The translations under genes were made by a program, and so were the position numbers. From positions 7,625 through 13,908 of the forward strand of contig DBOT01000045.1 of the NCBI GenBank assembly GCA_002299975.1: a stretch of DNA of 6,284 nt. The letters run 5' to 3'. This document shows positions 1 through 6,284 of this stretch, piece after piece. The notes under the pieces are model-generated. The model ran no database searches. It worked only from the letters and a program-made list of their open reading frames with translations, and was not told where the DNA came from. Numbering within the stretch: the first letter of the stretch is position 1; each line of letters opens with the position of its first letter. The DNA comes from Lactobacillaceae bacterium UBA639 (lineage in GTDB: Bacteria; Bacillota; Bacilli; Lactobacillales; Lactobacillaceae).

Positions 1-986
1 TTAGTGTGGGTCATGGCCGCCAGGGCCCGGGAAGCCGTGGCCACAAATGCGACCCCAGTTCCGAATGGTGACACGAAGGCATCCATGTAAAGCAAGATGG
101 CGAGCCAGTTCATCCCGAGCAGGATGGCAATGTCGGCAAACGGCGAAGTGAAGTTGATCCCGTGCCAGCCATCCTTGGCCAGCATTGATGGGTCAATGGC
201 CCCGATGAAGGCCACCTGCAGCATGATGTAGATCACCGCGGTGATGATCATGGAGATCAGGACTCCCCGGACGATGTTCTTGTGAGGATTAACCATTTCC
301 CCGCCCATGTTAATAATCGTCTGGAAGGCATCGTAGGACATGATAATCCCGGAAACCGCGGCGGCCTCGAAGATCGACCGGCTCCCGTAAGGCATGAAGG
401 TCCCAACACTGTGACCGAAGTTAGCCGGATGGAAACCACTGATGATCAACATTAAGATCGTTAAGGTTGGTAGGACGATCTTGAAGACCGAGATCAGGTT
501 AGTGAACCGGGTCATCAGCTTAACGGACCAGAAGTTGATCAGGGTAAAAACCAGCATGAAGAGCACGACCACCCACATTCCGTTGGCCGTAATGTTACCA
601 TTCTTCATGAAGTGGTGAGTCCAGTTGGCCCAGGACCACGGCCAGGAACTCATGTACTGAACCGAGGCCACCGCCTCCATTGGAACCAGGGTGATCAAGG
701 AGATCCAGTTGGCCCAAGCAGCGATGAAGCCGAGCAACTGGCCATGACTGTACTGGGCATACCGGCTCATGCCCCCACTCTCCGGAAACATCGCCCCCAG
801 CTCAACGTAGGTCAAGGCAATACTGATAATGATTACTGCCCCGAGGACCCAGGAAATAATGGCGGCTGGCCCGGCAACCTTTGCGGCGGTCCCGGCACCA
901 AATAGCCAGCCAGAACCAATCAAAGAATTCAGGGCCAGCATGATCCCCGAGAAAAGACTTATCTTCTGTACTTTTAGTTTTTTCAT
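1..986 (-). CDS. APC-superfamily amino acid permease, N-terminal part (C-terminus beyond window)
   Basis: Probable cytoplasmic-membrane amino acid transporter of the amino acid-polyamine-organocation superfamily. The frame is open from ATG at 986 to the window edge, giving 328 residues and two spare bases; family members usually have about 450-550 residues and 12 helices. TM1 (about residues 10-32) carries GSGWLFG at 24-30, the unwound glycine-rich substrate-binding segment of APC proteins. PESGG at 68-72 is the usual motif after TM2. TM6 and the following loop (about 205-241) contain SYDAF and a GGEMVNPHKNI stretch typical of the family. Further hydrophobic segments lie near 82-108, 137-155, 165-185, 240-262 and 283-305. 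The start is fixed by GAGGGGAG at 993-1000, 6 nt upstream. An in-frame ATG 14 codons earlier (1028) lacks a good ribosome site. Substrate cannot be assigned. groEL, on the same strand upstream, is separated by a strong terminator, so this is probably its own transcription unit. I found no convincing promoter. Confidence 0.9.
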   Translation of the reverse strand, partial: MKKLKVQKISLFSGIMLALNSLIGSGWLFGAGTAAKVAGPAAIISWVLGAVIIISIALTYVELGAMFPESGGMSRYAQYSHGQLLGFIAAWANWISLITLVPMEAVASVQYMSSWPWSWANWTHHFMKNGNITANGMWVVVLFMLVFTLINFWSVKLMTRFTNLISVFKIVLPTLTILMLIISGFHPANFGHSVGTFMPYGSRSIFEAAAVSGIIMSYDAFQTIINMGGEMVNPHKNIVRGVLISMIITAVIYIMLQVAFIGAIDPSMLAKDGWHGINFTSPFADIAILLGMNWLAILLYMDAFVSPFGTGVAFVATASRALAAMTHT

Positions 987-1033
987 CAATAACTCCCCTC
1001 TGCCAAGGTTATTTTTTAAATAATGCATGATCT

Positions 1034-1070
1034 ACTTTACCACATCGCGGCCACCACGCGGGGGTAAAGT
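1034..1070. repeat. Inverted repeat with GC-rich centre upstream of the permease
   Basis: ACTTTACC (1034-1041) and GGTAAAGT (1063-1070) are perfect reverse complements separated by 21 nt. Two inner CGCG blocks can also pair, so a transcript could form a 12-bp stem interrupted by an asymmetric internal loop. No T-run follows on either strand, so it is not a standard intrinsic terminator. It lies in the presumed 5' region of the permease and could be a leader hairpin or an operator. Function unknown. Confidence 0.5.
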
Positions 1071-1085
1071 CCTCGGCAGCAATCA

Positions 1086-1103
1086 ATATTTCCCGGGAAA
1101 TAT
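1086..1103. repeat. Perfect 18-bp palindrome in the permease upstream region
   Basis: ATATTTCCCGGGAAATAT is an uninterrupted palindrome with no loop, the form expected of a binding site for a dimeric regulator rather than an RNA hairpin. It lies about 100 bp upstream of the permease start and downstream of the groEL terminator, so the permease is the likely target. I do not recognise it as a known operator consensus. TATATT on the minus strand (1099-1104) overlaps one arm and might be a -10, but no good -35 accompanies it. Confidence 0.5.
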
Positions 1104-1137
1104 AATTTTGAAACAGAAGAAAACATCTTAAAGAGTC

Positions 1138-1180
1138 AAAAAAATAACCACGAGGAAGGTTATTCCTCATGGTTATTTTT
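1138..1180 (-). terminator. Rho-independent terminator of groES-groEL
   Basis: An 18-bp stem (1140-1157 with 1163-1180) closes on a 5-nt loop. On the minus strand the transcript ends in a run of seven U (1144-1138). The one imperfect pair is G-U in the minus transcript but C-A in the plus transcript, which orients the terminator with groEL. It lies 32 nt past the groEL stop and insulates the permease from chaperonin transcription. Confidence 0.93.
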
Positions 1181-1212
1181 AGTTTATTATCTCAGTAATT
1201 TAAGAGGACAGA

Positions 1213-2844
<1,632 letters not shown>

Positions 2845-2906
2845 TTATTGTCACCTCATTAAATGAAAGTAATGATTTTTAACGTTTTGATTTTAATTGT
2901 TTAAAT

Positions 2907-3191
2907 TTAGTCGATTACCGCAACTAAATCCTTTTCGTGGACAACCAGGTACTTTTCACCGTTGTATTCCACTTCGTTGCCGGCGTACTTATCAAAGAGC
3001 ACCCGGTCACCTTCCTTAACAGCTGGAGTAAGCTTTTGTCCGTTGTCTAAGGTCCGTCCTTCACCAACAGCAATAACCTTTCCAGTAGTTGGCTTTTCCT
3101 TCACATTGGAAGCAAGGACAATCCCGCCAACCGTCTTTTCTTCTTCAGTTTCAGCCTTAAGAACAACGCGATCTCCTAATGGTTTTAACAC
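2907..3191 (-). CDS. groES: Co-chaperonin GroES (Hsp10/Cpn10)
   Basis: Seven-membered lid of the GroEL folding chamber. At 94 residues it is the normal size. The N-terminal KPLGDRVVL (3-11) is the conserved Cpn10 start, and the mobile loop that docks on the GroEL apical domain contains GGIVL at 22-26. EGRTLDNG at 44-51 is the roof loop region, followed by the conserved [12 protein letters not shown] (60-71). The start codon is GTG at 3189-3191. It is chosen because GGAGGG (3198-3203) lies 6 nt upstream and the protein begins exactly where the family does; the nearby ATG at about 3203-3205 is out of frame. It is the first gene of groES-groEL and lies behind a CIRCE operator and a CtsR-type box, so it is expected to be heat- and stress-induced. 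Confidence 0.99.
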   Translation of the reverse strand: MLKPLGDRVVLKAETEEEKTVGGIVLASNVKEKPTTGKVIAVGEGRTLDNGQKLTPAVKEGDRVLFDKYAGNEVEYNGEKYLVVHEKDLVAVID

Positions 3192-3228
3192 GTTAATCCC
3201 TCCATCTTGTTAAAATTAGTTTGTCATT

Positions 3229-3255
3229 TTAGCACTCAGCGTTCCTAAGTGCTAA
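3229..3255 (-). promoter_or_regulatory. CIRCE operator (HrcA binding site)
   Basis: On the plus strand TTAGCACTC, nine spacer bases and AAGTGCTAA match the consensus TTAGCACTC-N9-GAGTGCTAA with one mismatch, in the second arm. It begins just downstream of the predicted transcription start and lies 37 bp before the groES GTG, the usual place for HrcA repression of groESL. Confidence 0.96.
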
Positions 3256-3266
3256 CCACATTTATT

Positions 3267-3294
3267 ACTATAACATCTTTTTACTGAATTGCAA
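3267..3294 (-). promoter_or_regulatory. Predicted groES-groEL promoter
   Basis: Read on the minus strand, a -35 TTGCAA (3289-3294) is followed after 16 bp by a -10 TATAGT (3267-3272). TG-T immediately before it forms an extended -10. A start near 3260 would place CIRCE at about +6, which fits repression of initiation. This is a vegetative-type promoter. Confidence 0.8.
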
Positions 3295-3302
3295 CAAGAA
3301 AG

Positions 3303-3319
3303 TTTGACCAACTTTGACT
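3303..3319 (-). promoter_or_regulatory. CtsR-type operator upstream of the groES promoter
   Basis: On the minus strand AGTCAAAGTTGGTCAAA is two direct heptamers RGTCAAA separated by 3 bp. This matches the CtsR consensus RGTCAAA-NAN-RGTCAAA except for T in place of the central spacer A. It lies 8 bp upstream of the -35, so CtsR could hinder polymerase together with HrcA at CIRCE. Binding is inferred from the motif; the ctsR gene is not in this window. Confidence 0.8.
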
Positions 3320-3340
3320 ATTTTCTATCCTTCAATGATT

Positions 3341-3386
3341 TAAAACGAAAACGCGCCGAAAAAGCACGCTGCCTTTTCGCCACGTT
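3341..3386 (-). terminator. Rho-independent terminator of rex
   Basis: A hairpin begins 5 nt after the rex stop codon. The inner stem is 10 bp (3357-3366 with 3370-3379, 3-nt loop CGC). After one C-C mismatch, six outer pairs (3350-3355 with 3381-3386) extend it. Two pairs are G-U only in the minus-strand transcript, giving the direction. The tail on that strand is U-rich (UUUUCGUUUU). It ends about 20 bp before the CtsR-type box and so separates rex from the chaperonin operon. Confidence 0.88.
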
Positions 3387-3391
3387 AATCA

Positions 3392-4033
3392 TTACTTGTT
3401 TTCTTCTGAGTAGTTCTTGATGAAGTAGATCAGGGTCTGCAGTTCGTTTGTCAGGTCGATGTTTTGGACCTGGACGTCCTTAGGTACGGACAGCCGAACT
3501 GGTGTGAAGTTCAAGATTCCCTTTATCCCGGCTTCAACCAGCTGGTCGGTGACCTTCTGGGCCTTGGCACCTGGCACCGTCAGGATAACAACATCAATCT
3601 GTTGTTCCTTAAGCTGAGTCGTCATTTCCTCTGCTGGATAGATCGGAATACCGCTCTTAATCGTGTTAGCAAACTCTGGCTTAGTGTCAAAGGCCGCACT
3701 GATCCGCAGGTTAGTATCCTGGTGGAAGTTGTAGTTCAAGAGGGCACTCCCCAGGCTCCCGACACCGACGAGGGCAACGCTGACCAGGGAGTCCTGGTGG
3801 AGAATTCCTTTGAAGAACTTCAGCAGGTTGGCCACATCATAACCGTAGCCCCGCTTCCCCAACTCACCGAAATAGGAGAAGTCCCGCCGGATGGTTGCGG
3901 AATCCACCTGAACGGCTTCGGACAATTCAGTGGATGAAACCCGTTGCTTATTGGCGCTCAGCAGCACCGTCAGGTAACGATAATAGATTGGTAACCGCCG
4001 GGCCGTGGCTCGCGGAATCTTTTTGCTTGGCAT
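3392..4033 (-). CDS. rex: Redox-sensing transcriptional repressor Rex
   Basis: Cytoplasmic homodimeric repressor that senses the NADH/NAD+ ratio: NADH releases it from DNA, which derepresses fermentation and NADH-reoxidising genes. At 213 residues it has the usual length. Residues 1 to about 80 form the winged-helix DNA-binding domain, with recognition-helix sequence [23 protein letters not shown] (43-65) typical of Rex. The Rossmann NAD(H) domain starts near 83 with GVGSLG (90-95), then AAFD ending at D116, the strand end that normally contacts the adenosine ribose. LTVPGAKAQ (151-159) and NFTPV (175-179) are also conserved Rex stretches. The C-terminal helix (about 193-208) is the swapped dimer helix. 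The ATG is supported by AGGAGG with 7-nt spacing. It appears monocistronic, with its own promoter and terminator, and is divergent from the ABC-F gene. Rex-like motifs at its promoter suggest autoregulation. Confidence 0.97.
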   Translation of the reverse strand: MPSKKIPRATARRLPIYYRYLTVLLSANKQRVSSTELSEAVQVDSATIRRDFSYFGELGKRGYGYDVANLLKFFKGILHQDSLVSVALVGVGSLGSALLNYNFHQDTNLRISAAFDTKPEFANTIKSGIPIYPAEEMTTQLKEQQIDVVILTVPGAKAQKVTDQLVEAGIKGILNFTPVRLSVPKDVQVQNIDLTNELQTLIYFIKNYSEENK

Positions 4034-4125
4034 ACATATTCCTCCTAATATGATTGGTTAACAATTGCTTGTTTTAACGCTCACGCTTATTGTTGAGCAA
4101 ATTATTAATTTTTATTTTTCAATGC

Positions 4126-4140
4126 TTGTGAAGTTCACAT
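4126..4140. promoter_or_regulatory. Rex-half-site palindrome at the rex transcription start
   Basis: TTGTGAA-G-TTCACAT contains a perfect TGTGAA/TTCACA dyad around one central base. Both arms equal the Rex half-site, but the known Rex operator has four spacer bases, so the arms are three bases closer than usual. It lies just downstream of the predicted rex start (about 4142). It may be a variant Rex operator or a site for another dimer. Confidence 0.4.
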
Positions 4141-4148
4141 TACAATAT

Positions 4149-4177
4149 ATTCTAGCAACTTTACCTGTTTTTGTGAA
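4149..4177 (-). promoter_or_regulatory. rex: Predicted rex promoter
   Basis: On the minus strand a -35 TTCACA (4172-4177, one mismatch to TTGACA) is followed after 17 bp by a -10 TAGAAT (4149-4154, one mismatch). TGC before the -10 gives an extended -10. The start would be near 4142, leaving a leader of about 110 nt. The -35 lies within the candidate Rex box. Confidence 0.7.
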
Positions 4178-4188
4178 CCAATATACAA
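4171..4188. promoter_or_regulatory. Candidate Rex operator between divergent promoters
   Basis: TTGTGAACCAATATACAA matches the 18-bp Firmicute Rex operator form TTGTGAA-N4-TTCACAA with two mismatches in the right arm. The left arm is perfect and overlaps the rex -35; the right arm overlaps the candidate -35 of the ABC-F gene. The assignment rests on motif similarity and position next to rex. Confidence 0.55.
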
Positions 4189-4210
4189 TAAAAATCCAAT
4201 TTTTTATAAT
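4182..4210 (+). promoter_or_regulatory. Candidate promoter of the ABC-F gene
   Basis: TATACA (4182-4187, four of six matches to TTGACA) is followed after 17 bp by a perfect -10 TATAAT (4205-4210). An alternative is the extended -10 TGC-TAAAAT at 4223-4231 with only a weak -35 (TTTATA or similar near 4203). Both would give a short leader of roughly 35-55 nt; sequence alone does not decide between them. Confidence 0.5.
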
Positions 4211-4271
4211 TTAACTAAAATCTGCTAAAATGTAAAATGATTTAACAACTAATATTAATGAGGTTTCGTTT

Positions 4272-6206
4272 ATGATACTTTTACAAACCAATGACGTCAT
4301 GCGCCGTTTCGGGGCCGACGTCTTATTTCACAATATTAATCTTCAGATCCAGGACCACGGCCGGACAGCCCTTGTTGGTCGAAACGGGGCTGGGAAGACG
4401 ACCCTGCTGAAGATGATCGCTGGAATTACCCAGCCGGATGAGGGAACGATCAGCAAGGTCAAGGATCTGACCATCGGCTACCTGGCCCAGGACCAGGGGC
4501 TCGACAGCCAGAACAACATCTGGGCAGAGTTGGACCTAGTCTTCGCACCCCTCCATGAGATGGAAAAGGAAATTCACCAGCTGGAGGACCAGCTCGGTGA
4601 CCTCGATCCGAATAGCGACCAGTACCAGCAAGTGCTCAACAAGTATGACCGGCTCCAGGGGGAATACAAGAAGCGCGGTGGCTTTGAATACGAATCCCGG
4701 ATGCGAGGGATCCTACACGGCTTCGGTTTCGGCGAGGAATACTACGACACCCCCGTCGACGCCCTCTCCGGTGGTCAGAAGACTAAGCTGGCCCTCGCCA
4801 AGATCCTTCTGCAGGAACCCAACCTCTTGATCCTAGACGAACCGACTAACCACCTCGACATGAACGTCCTGGCCTGGCTAGAAGACTACCTCAAGAGTTA
4901 CCGGGGCGCCCTGCTCGTCGTCTCTCACGACCGTTACTTCCTCGACCACGTTGTCAAGGATGTCTATGACCTTGATAACCGGACCCTGACGCACTACACG
5001 GGCAACTACACCCAGTTTGTCGCCCATAAGCAGCAACGACTCAAGGCTGAATGGAAGCATTACGACCAGCAACAAAAGAAAATTGCTAAGCTGGAAGACT
5101 TTGTCAACCGTAACATCGTCCGGGCCTCAACGACCAAGCGTGCCCAAGCCCGGCGCAAACAATTGGAAAAGATGGACCGGCTGGAGCGGCCCGAAACCGA
5201 TGACCGGTCCATTCACTTCCAGTTCCACAGTGACAAGGATAGTGGGACCGAAGTACTCGATGTAGAAAATGCTAAGGTCGGCTATGACGAACAGGTGCTG
5301 GCCGGTCCCCTCAGCTTCACTGTCCGTAAGCCCCAGCGAATCGGGATTATCGGGCCCAACGGGATTGGGAAGTCGACCCTGCTGAAGTCCCTGCTCCACC
5401 AGATTCCCCTGGTTAGCGGAACCGTCAAGTTTGGGGCCAACCTCGAGATCGGTTACTACGACCAGGAGCAGCAACAGCTCCACCCGGAAAAGACCGTCCT
5501 TGATGAAGTCTGGGATGACCACCCCGAGGTTCCCGAGAAGGACATCCGGTCCCTGCTCGGCAGCTTCCTCTTCGTCGGCGATGACGTTTACAAGCCAGTT
5601 CACGACCTCTCCGGTGGTGAGAAGGCCCGGCTCGAATTAACCAAGCTCTCCTTCAAGCCGATCAACTTTCTGATCCTGGATGAACCGACCAATCACCTGG
5701 ACATCGATAGCCGCGAAGTCCTGGAAAATGCCATTAACGAGTTCACGGGTACGGTTCTCTTCGTTTCACACGACCGTTACTTCATCAACCAGGTGGCTAC
5801 CGACGTCCTCGATATGCACAAGGATGGGATCACCCACTACGAAGGTAATTACGATGACTTCCTCGCCGAGCAGGCCAAACGCCAGTCTAGCGCCCCAAGT
5901 GATAATACGGAAAAACAAGCAGCGCCTTCGACCGGTAAGCAATCCTACCAGCAGAGTAAGGAACAGCAGAAGGCCCGGCGGAAGCTCCAACGCCAGGTTG
6001 ACAAGCTGGAACAGGAGATGGGCGAGCTGGAGGACCAGCAGAATCAGCTCCAGGAAAAGATGAGCCAGCCGGAGATCGCTACCGATATCGGTAAGCTCAC
6101 CGACCTGCAAAAGGAGCTCGATGCCGCCAAAGATAAGGCCGAAGAAGTGGAACTCGCCTGGACTGAGGCCGCCGAGAAGCTGGAGGAATTTGACCAGCAG
6201 AACTAG
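4272..6206 (+). CDS. ydiF: ABC-F family ribosome-associated ATPase, YdiF type
   Basis: Soluble twin ATP-binding-cassette protein of the ABC-F group, which acts on the ribosome rather than in membranes; there are no membrane segments. Cassette 1 has Walker A GRNGAGKT (36-43), signature LSGGQ (165-169), Walker B LLILDEP with catalytic E190, and H219. An arm-like insertion, rich in charged residues, lies at about 88-135. The inter-cassette linker (about 245-315), with RASTTKRAQARRKQLEKMDR, is the region that reaches toward P-site tRNA in this family. Cassette 2 has GPNGIGKS (361-368), LSGGE (446-450), FLILDEP with E471, and H500. A low-complexity spacer (about 536-565) leads to a C-terminal coiled coil (566-640). 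The length of 644 matches B. subtilis YdiF closely, and I recall strong similarity to it throughout. GAGG lies 8 nt before the ATG. The gene is divergent from rex, as an adjacent pair also known from Bacillus. A role in translation or in resolving stalled ribosomes is likely; drug resistance is possible but not shown. Confidence 0.93.
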   Translation: MILLQTNDVMRRFGADVLFHNINLQIQDHGRTALVGRNGAGKTTLLKMIAGITQPDEGTISKVKDLTIGYLAQDQGLDSQNNIWAELDLVFAPLHEMEKEIHQLEDQLGDLDPNSDQYQQVLNKYDRLQGEYKKRGGFEYESRMRGILHGFGFGEEYYDTPVDALSGGQKTKLALAKILLQEPNLLILDEPTNHLDMNVLAWLEDYLKSYRGALLVVSHDRYFLDHVVKDVYDLDNRTLTHYTGNYTQFVAHKQQRLKAEWKHYDQQQKKIAKLEDFVNRNIVRASTTKRAQARRKQLEKMDRLERPETDDRSIHFQFHSDKDSGTEVLDVENAKVGYDEQVLAGPLSFTVRKPQRIGIIGPNGIGKSTLLKSLLHQIPLVSGTVKFGANLEIGYYDQEQQQLHPEKTVLDEVWDDHPEVPEKDIRSLLGSFLFVGDDVYKPVHDLSGGEKARLELTKLSFKPINFLILDEPTNHLDIDSREVLENAINEFTGTVLFVSHDRYFINQVATDVLDMHKDGITHYEGNYDDFLAEQAKRQSSAPSDNTEKQAAPSTGKQSYQQSKEQQKARRKLQRQVDKLEQEMGELEDQQNQLQEKMSQPEIATDIGKLTDLQKELDAAKDKAEEVELAWTEAAEKLEEFDQQN

Positions 6207-6218
6207 GTTGGCTGATGC

Positions 6219-6248
6219 TTGACAAATAATTCACCGTGAAGTTAAACT
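6219..6248 (+). promoter_or_regulatory. Promoter of the downstream T-box-controlled gene
   Basis: A perfect -35 TTGACA (6219-6224) is followed after 18 bp by TAAACT (6243-6248, four of six). The spacer contains the small palindrome TTCACCGTGAA (6230-6240). The -35 begins only 12 bp after the ABC-F stop codon. The layout of TTGACA, TAAACT and then an AGAGAG-containing leader is common upstream of T-box genes in lactobacilli. Confidence 0.7.
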
Positions 6249-6254
6249 TAGGGT

Positions 6255-6284
6255 ATGGTCATAGTAGGTCAGTTCAGAGAGCGG
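6255..6284 (+). promoter_or_regulatory. 5' end of a probable T-box leader RNA (truncated)
   Basis: Just past the promoter the sequence reads ATAGTAGGTCAG, then TTCAGAGAGCGG at the window edge. An AGTA segment followed by CAGAGAG-x-GG resembles the conserved 5' side of T-box Stem I, including its kink-turn (GA) motif. T-box leaders bind uncharged tRNA and control aminoacyl-tRNA synthetase or amino acid genes. The specifier loop, antiterminator (TGGNACCGCG) and target gene lie beyond the window, so the amino acid cannot be read. Confidence 0.65.

Noticed and set aside
1..3. TTA at the left edge as a stop codon of the permease
   Set aside because: It is out of frame with the permease by one base (codons end at position 3, leaving two bases), and the protein is too short for a complete 12-helix carrier.
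257..1023. Open frames on both strands over the permease region
   Set aside because: The permease frame is open without interruption from 986 to the window edge and has clear membrane segments and APC motifs. The other frames do not.
1101..1106. TATAAT on the plus strand as a -10
   Set aside because: No -35 at the right distance and no plus-strand gene downstream. It would fire into the groEL terminator.
4074..4087. Catabolite-responsive element (cre) upstream of rex
   Set aside because: The best alignment has three mismatches at conserved positions, too weak to support CcpA binding.
4079..4098. Hairpin GCTCA/TGAGC in the rex leader
   Set aside because: Only a 5-bp stem with a 10-nt loop and no T-run. 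Not distinguishable from background.
4258..4275. Five-codon mini-frame (MRFRL) whose TGA overlaps the ABC-F ATG, as a possible leader peptide
   Set aside because: It has no ribosome site of its own and no attenuator hairpins follow. The ATGA overlap is probably chance, although leader peptides do control some ABC-F resistance genes.
4878..6110. Minus-strand and alternative plus-frame open frames within the ABC-F gene
   Set aside because: They are shadow frames of a GC-rich gene. The ABC-F frame has all motifs intact from end to end.

Overview
The window looks like chromosomal DNA from a lactic acid bacterium of the Lactobacillaceae. It most resembles a Limosilactobacillus of moderate to fairly high GC. 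This rests on the protein sequences, strong AGGAGG-type ribosome binding sites, CIRCE and CtsR-type operators, a T-box leader, and C/G-ending codons in the less expressed genes. The genus is an inference; no database search was possible.

Layout, left to right. Positions 1-986 (minus strand) hold the N-terminal 328 residues of an APC-superfamily amino acid permease whose C-terminus lies outside the window. Positions 987-1212 are intergenic and hold two unexplained dyad symmetries and the intrinsic terminator of the chaperonin operon. Then come groEL (1213-2844) and groES (2907-3191), both on the minus strand and reading toward the permease. Upstream of groES is a compact control region: an extended -10 promoter, a 9-9-9 CIRCE operator for HrcA, and a tandem-heptamer CtsR-type box just upstream of the -35. 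Next is the terminator of rex, then rex itself (3392-4033, minus), the NADH/NAD+-sensing repressor. A 238-bp divergent intergenic region (4034-4271) separates rex from a plus-strand ABC-F ATPase gene of the YdiF type (4272-6206). After a 12-bp gap, the last 66 bases contain a TTGACA promoter and what looks like the first bases of a T-box leader RNA for an unseen downstream gene.

How the genes relate. GroES and GroEL form one protein-folding machine, and the sequence suggests two heat-shock repressors control it. Rex senses redox state. A near-consensus Rex box sits between rex and the ABC-F gene so that each half overlaps the candidate -35 of one divergent promoter. This suggests Rex autoregulation and possible co-control of the ribosome-associated ATPase. 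The order ydiF-type ABC-F / rex / groES-groEL is also known from Bacillus subtilis, where moaC, tat and ydiK/ydiL genes lie in between; here the block is condensed.

I found no evidence of a wholly novel system. The genes are housekeeping and stress genes, and the interest lies in the regulatory DNA between them.
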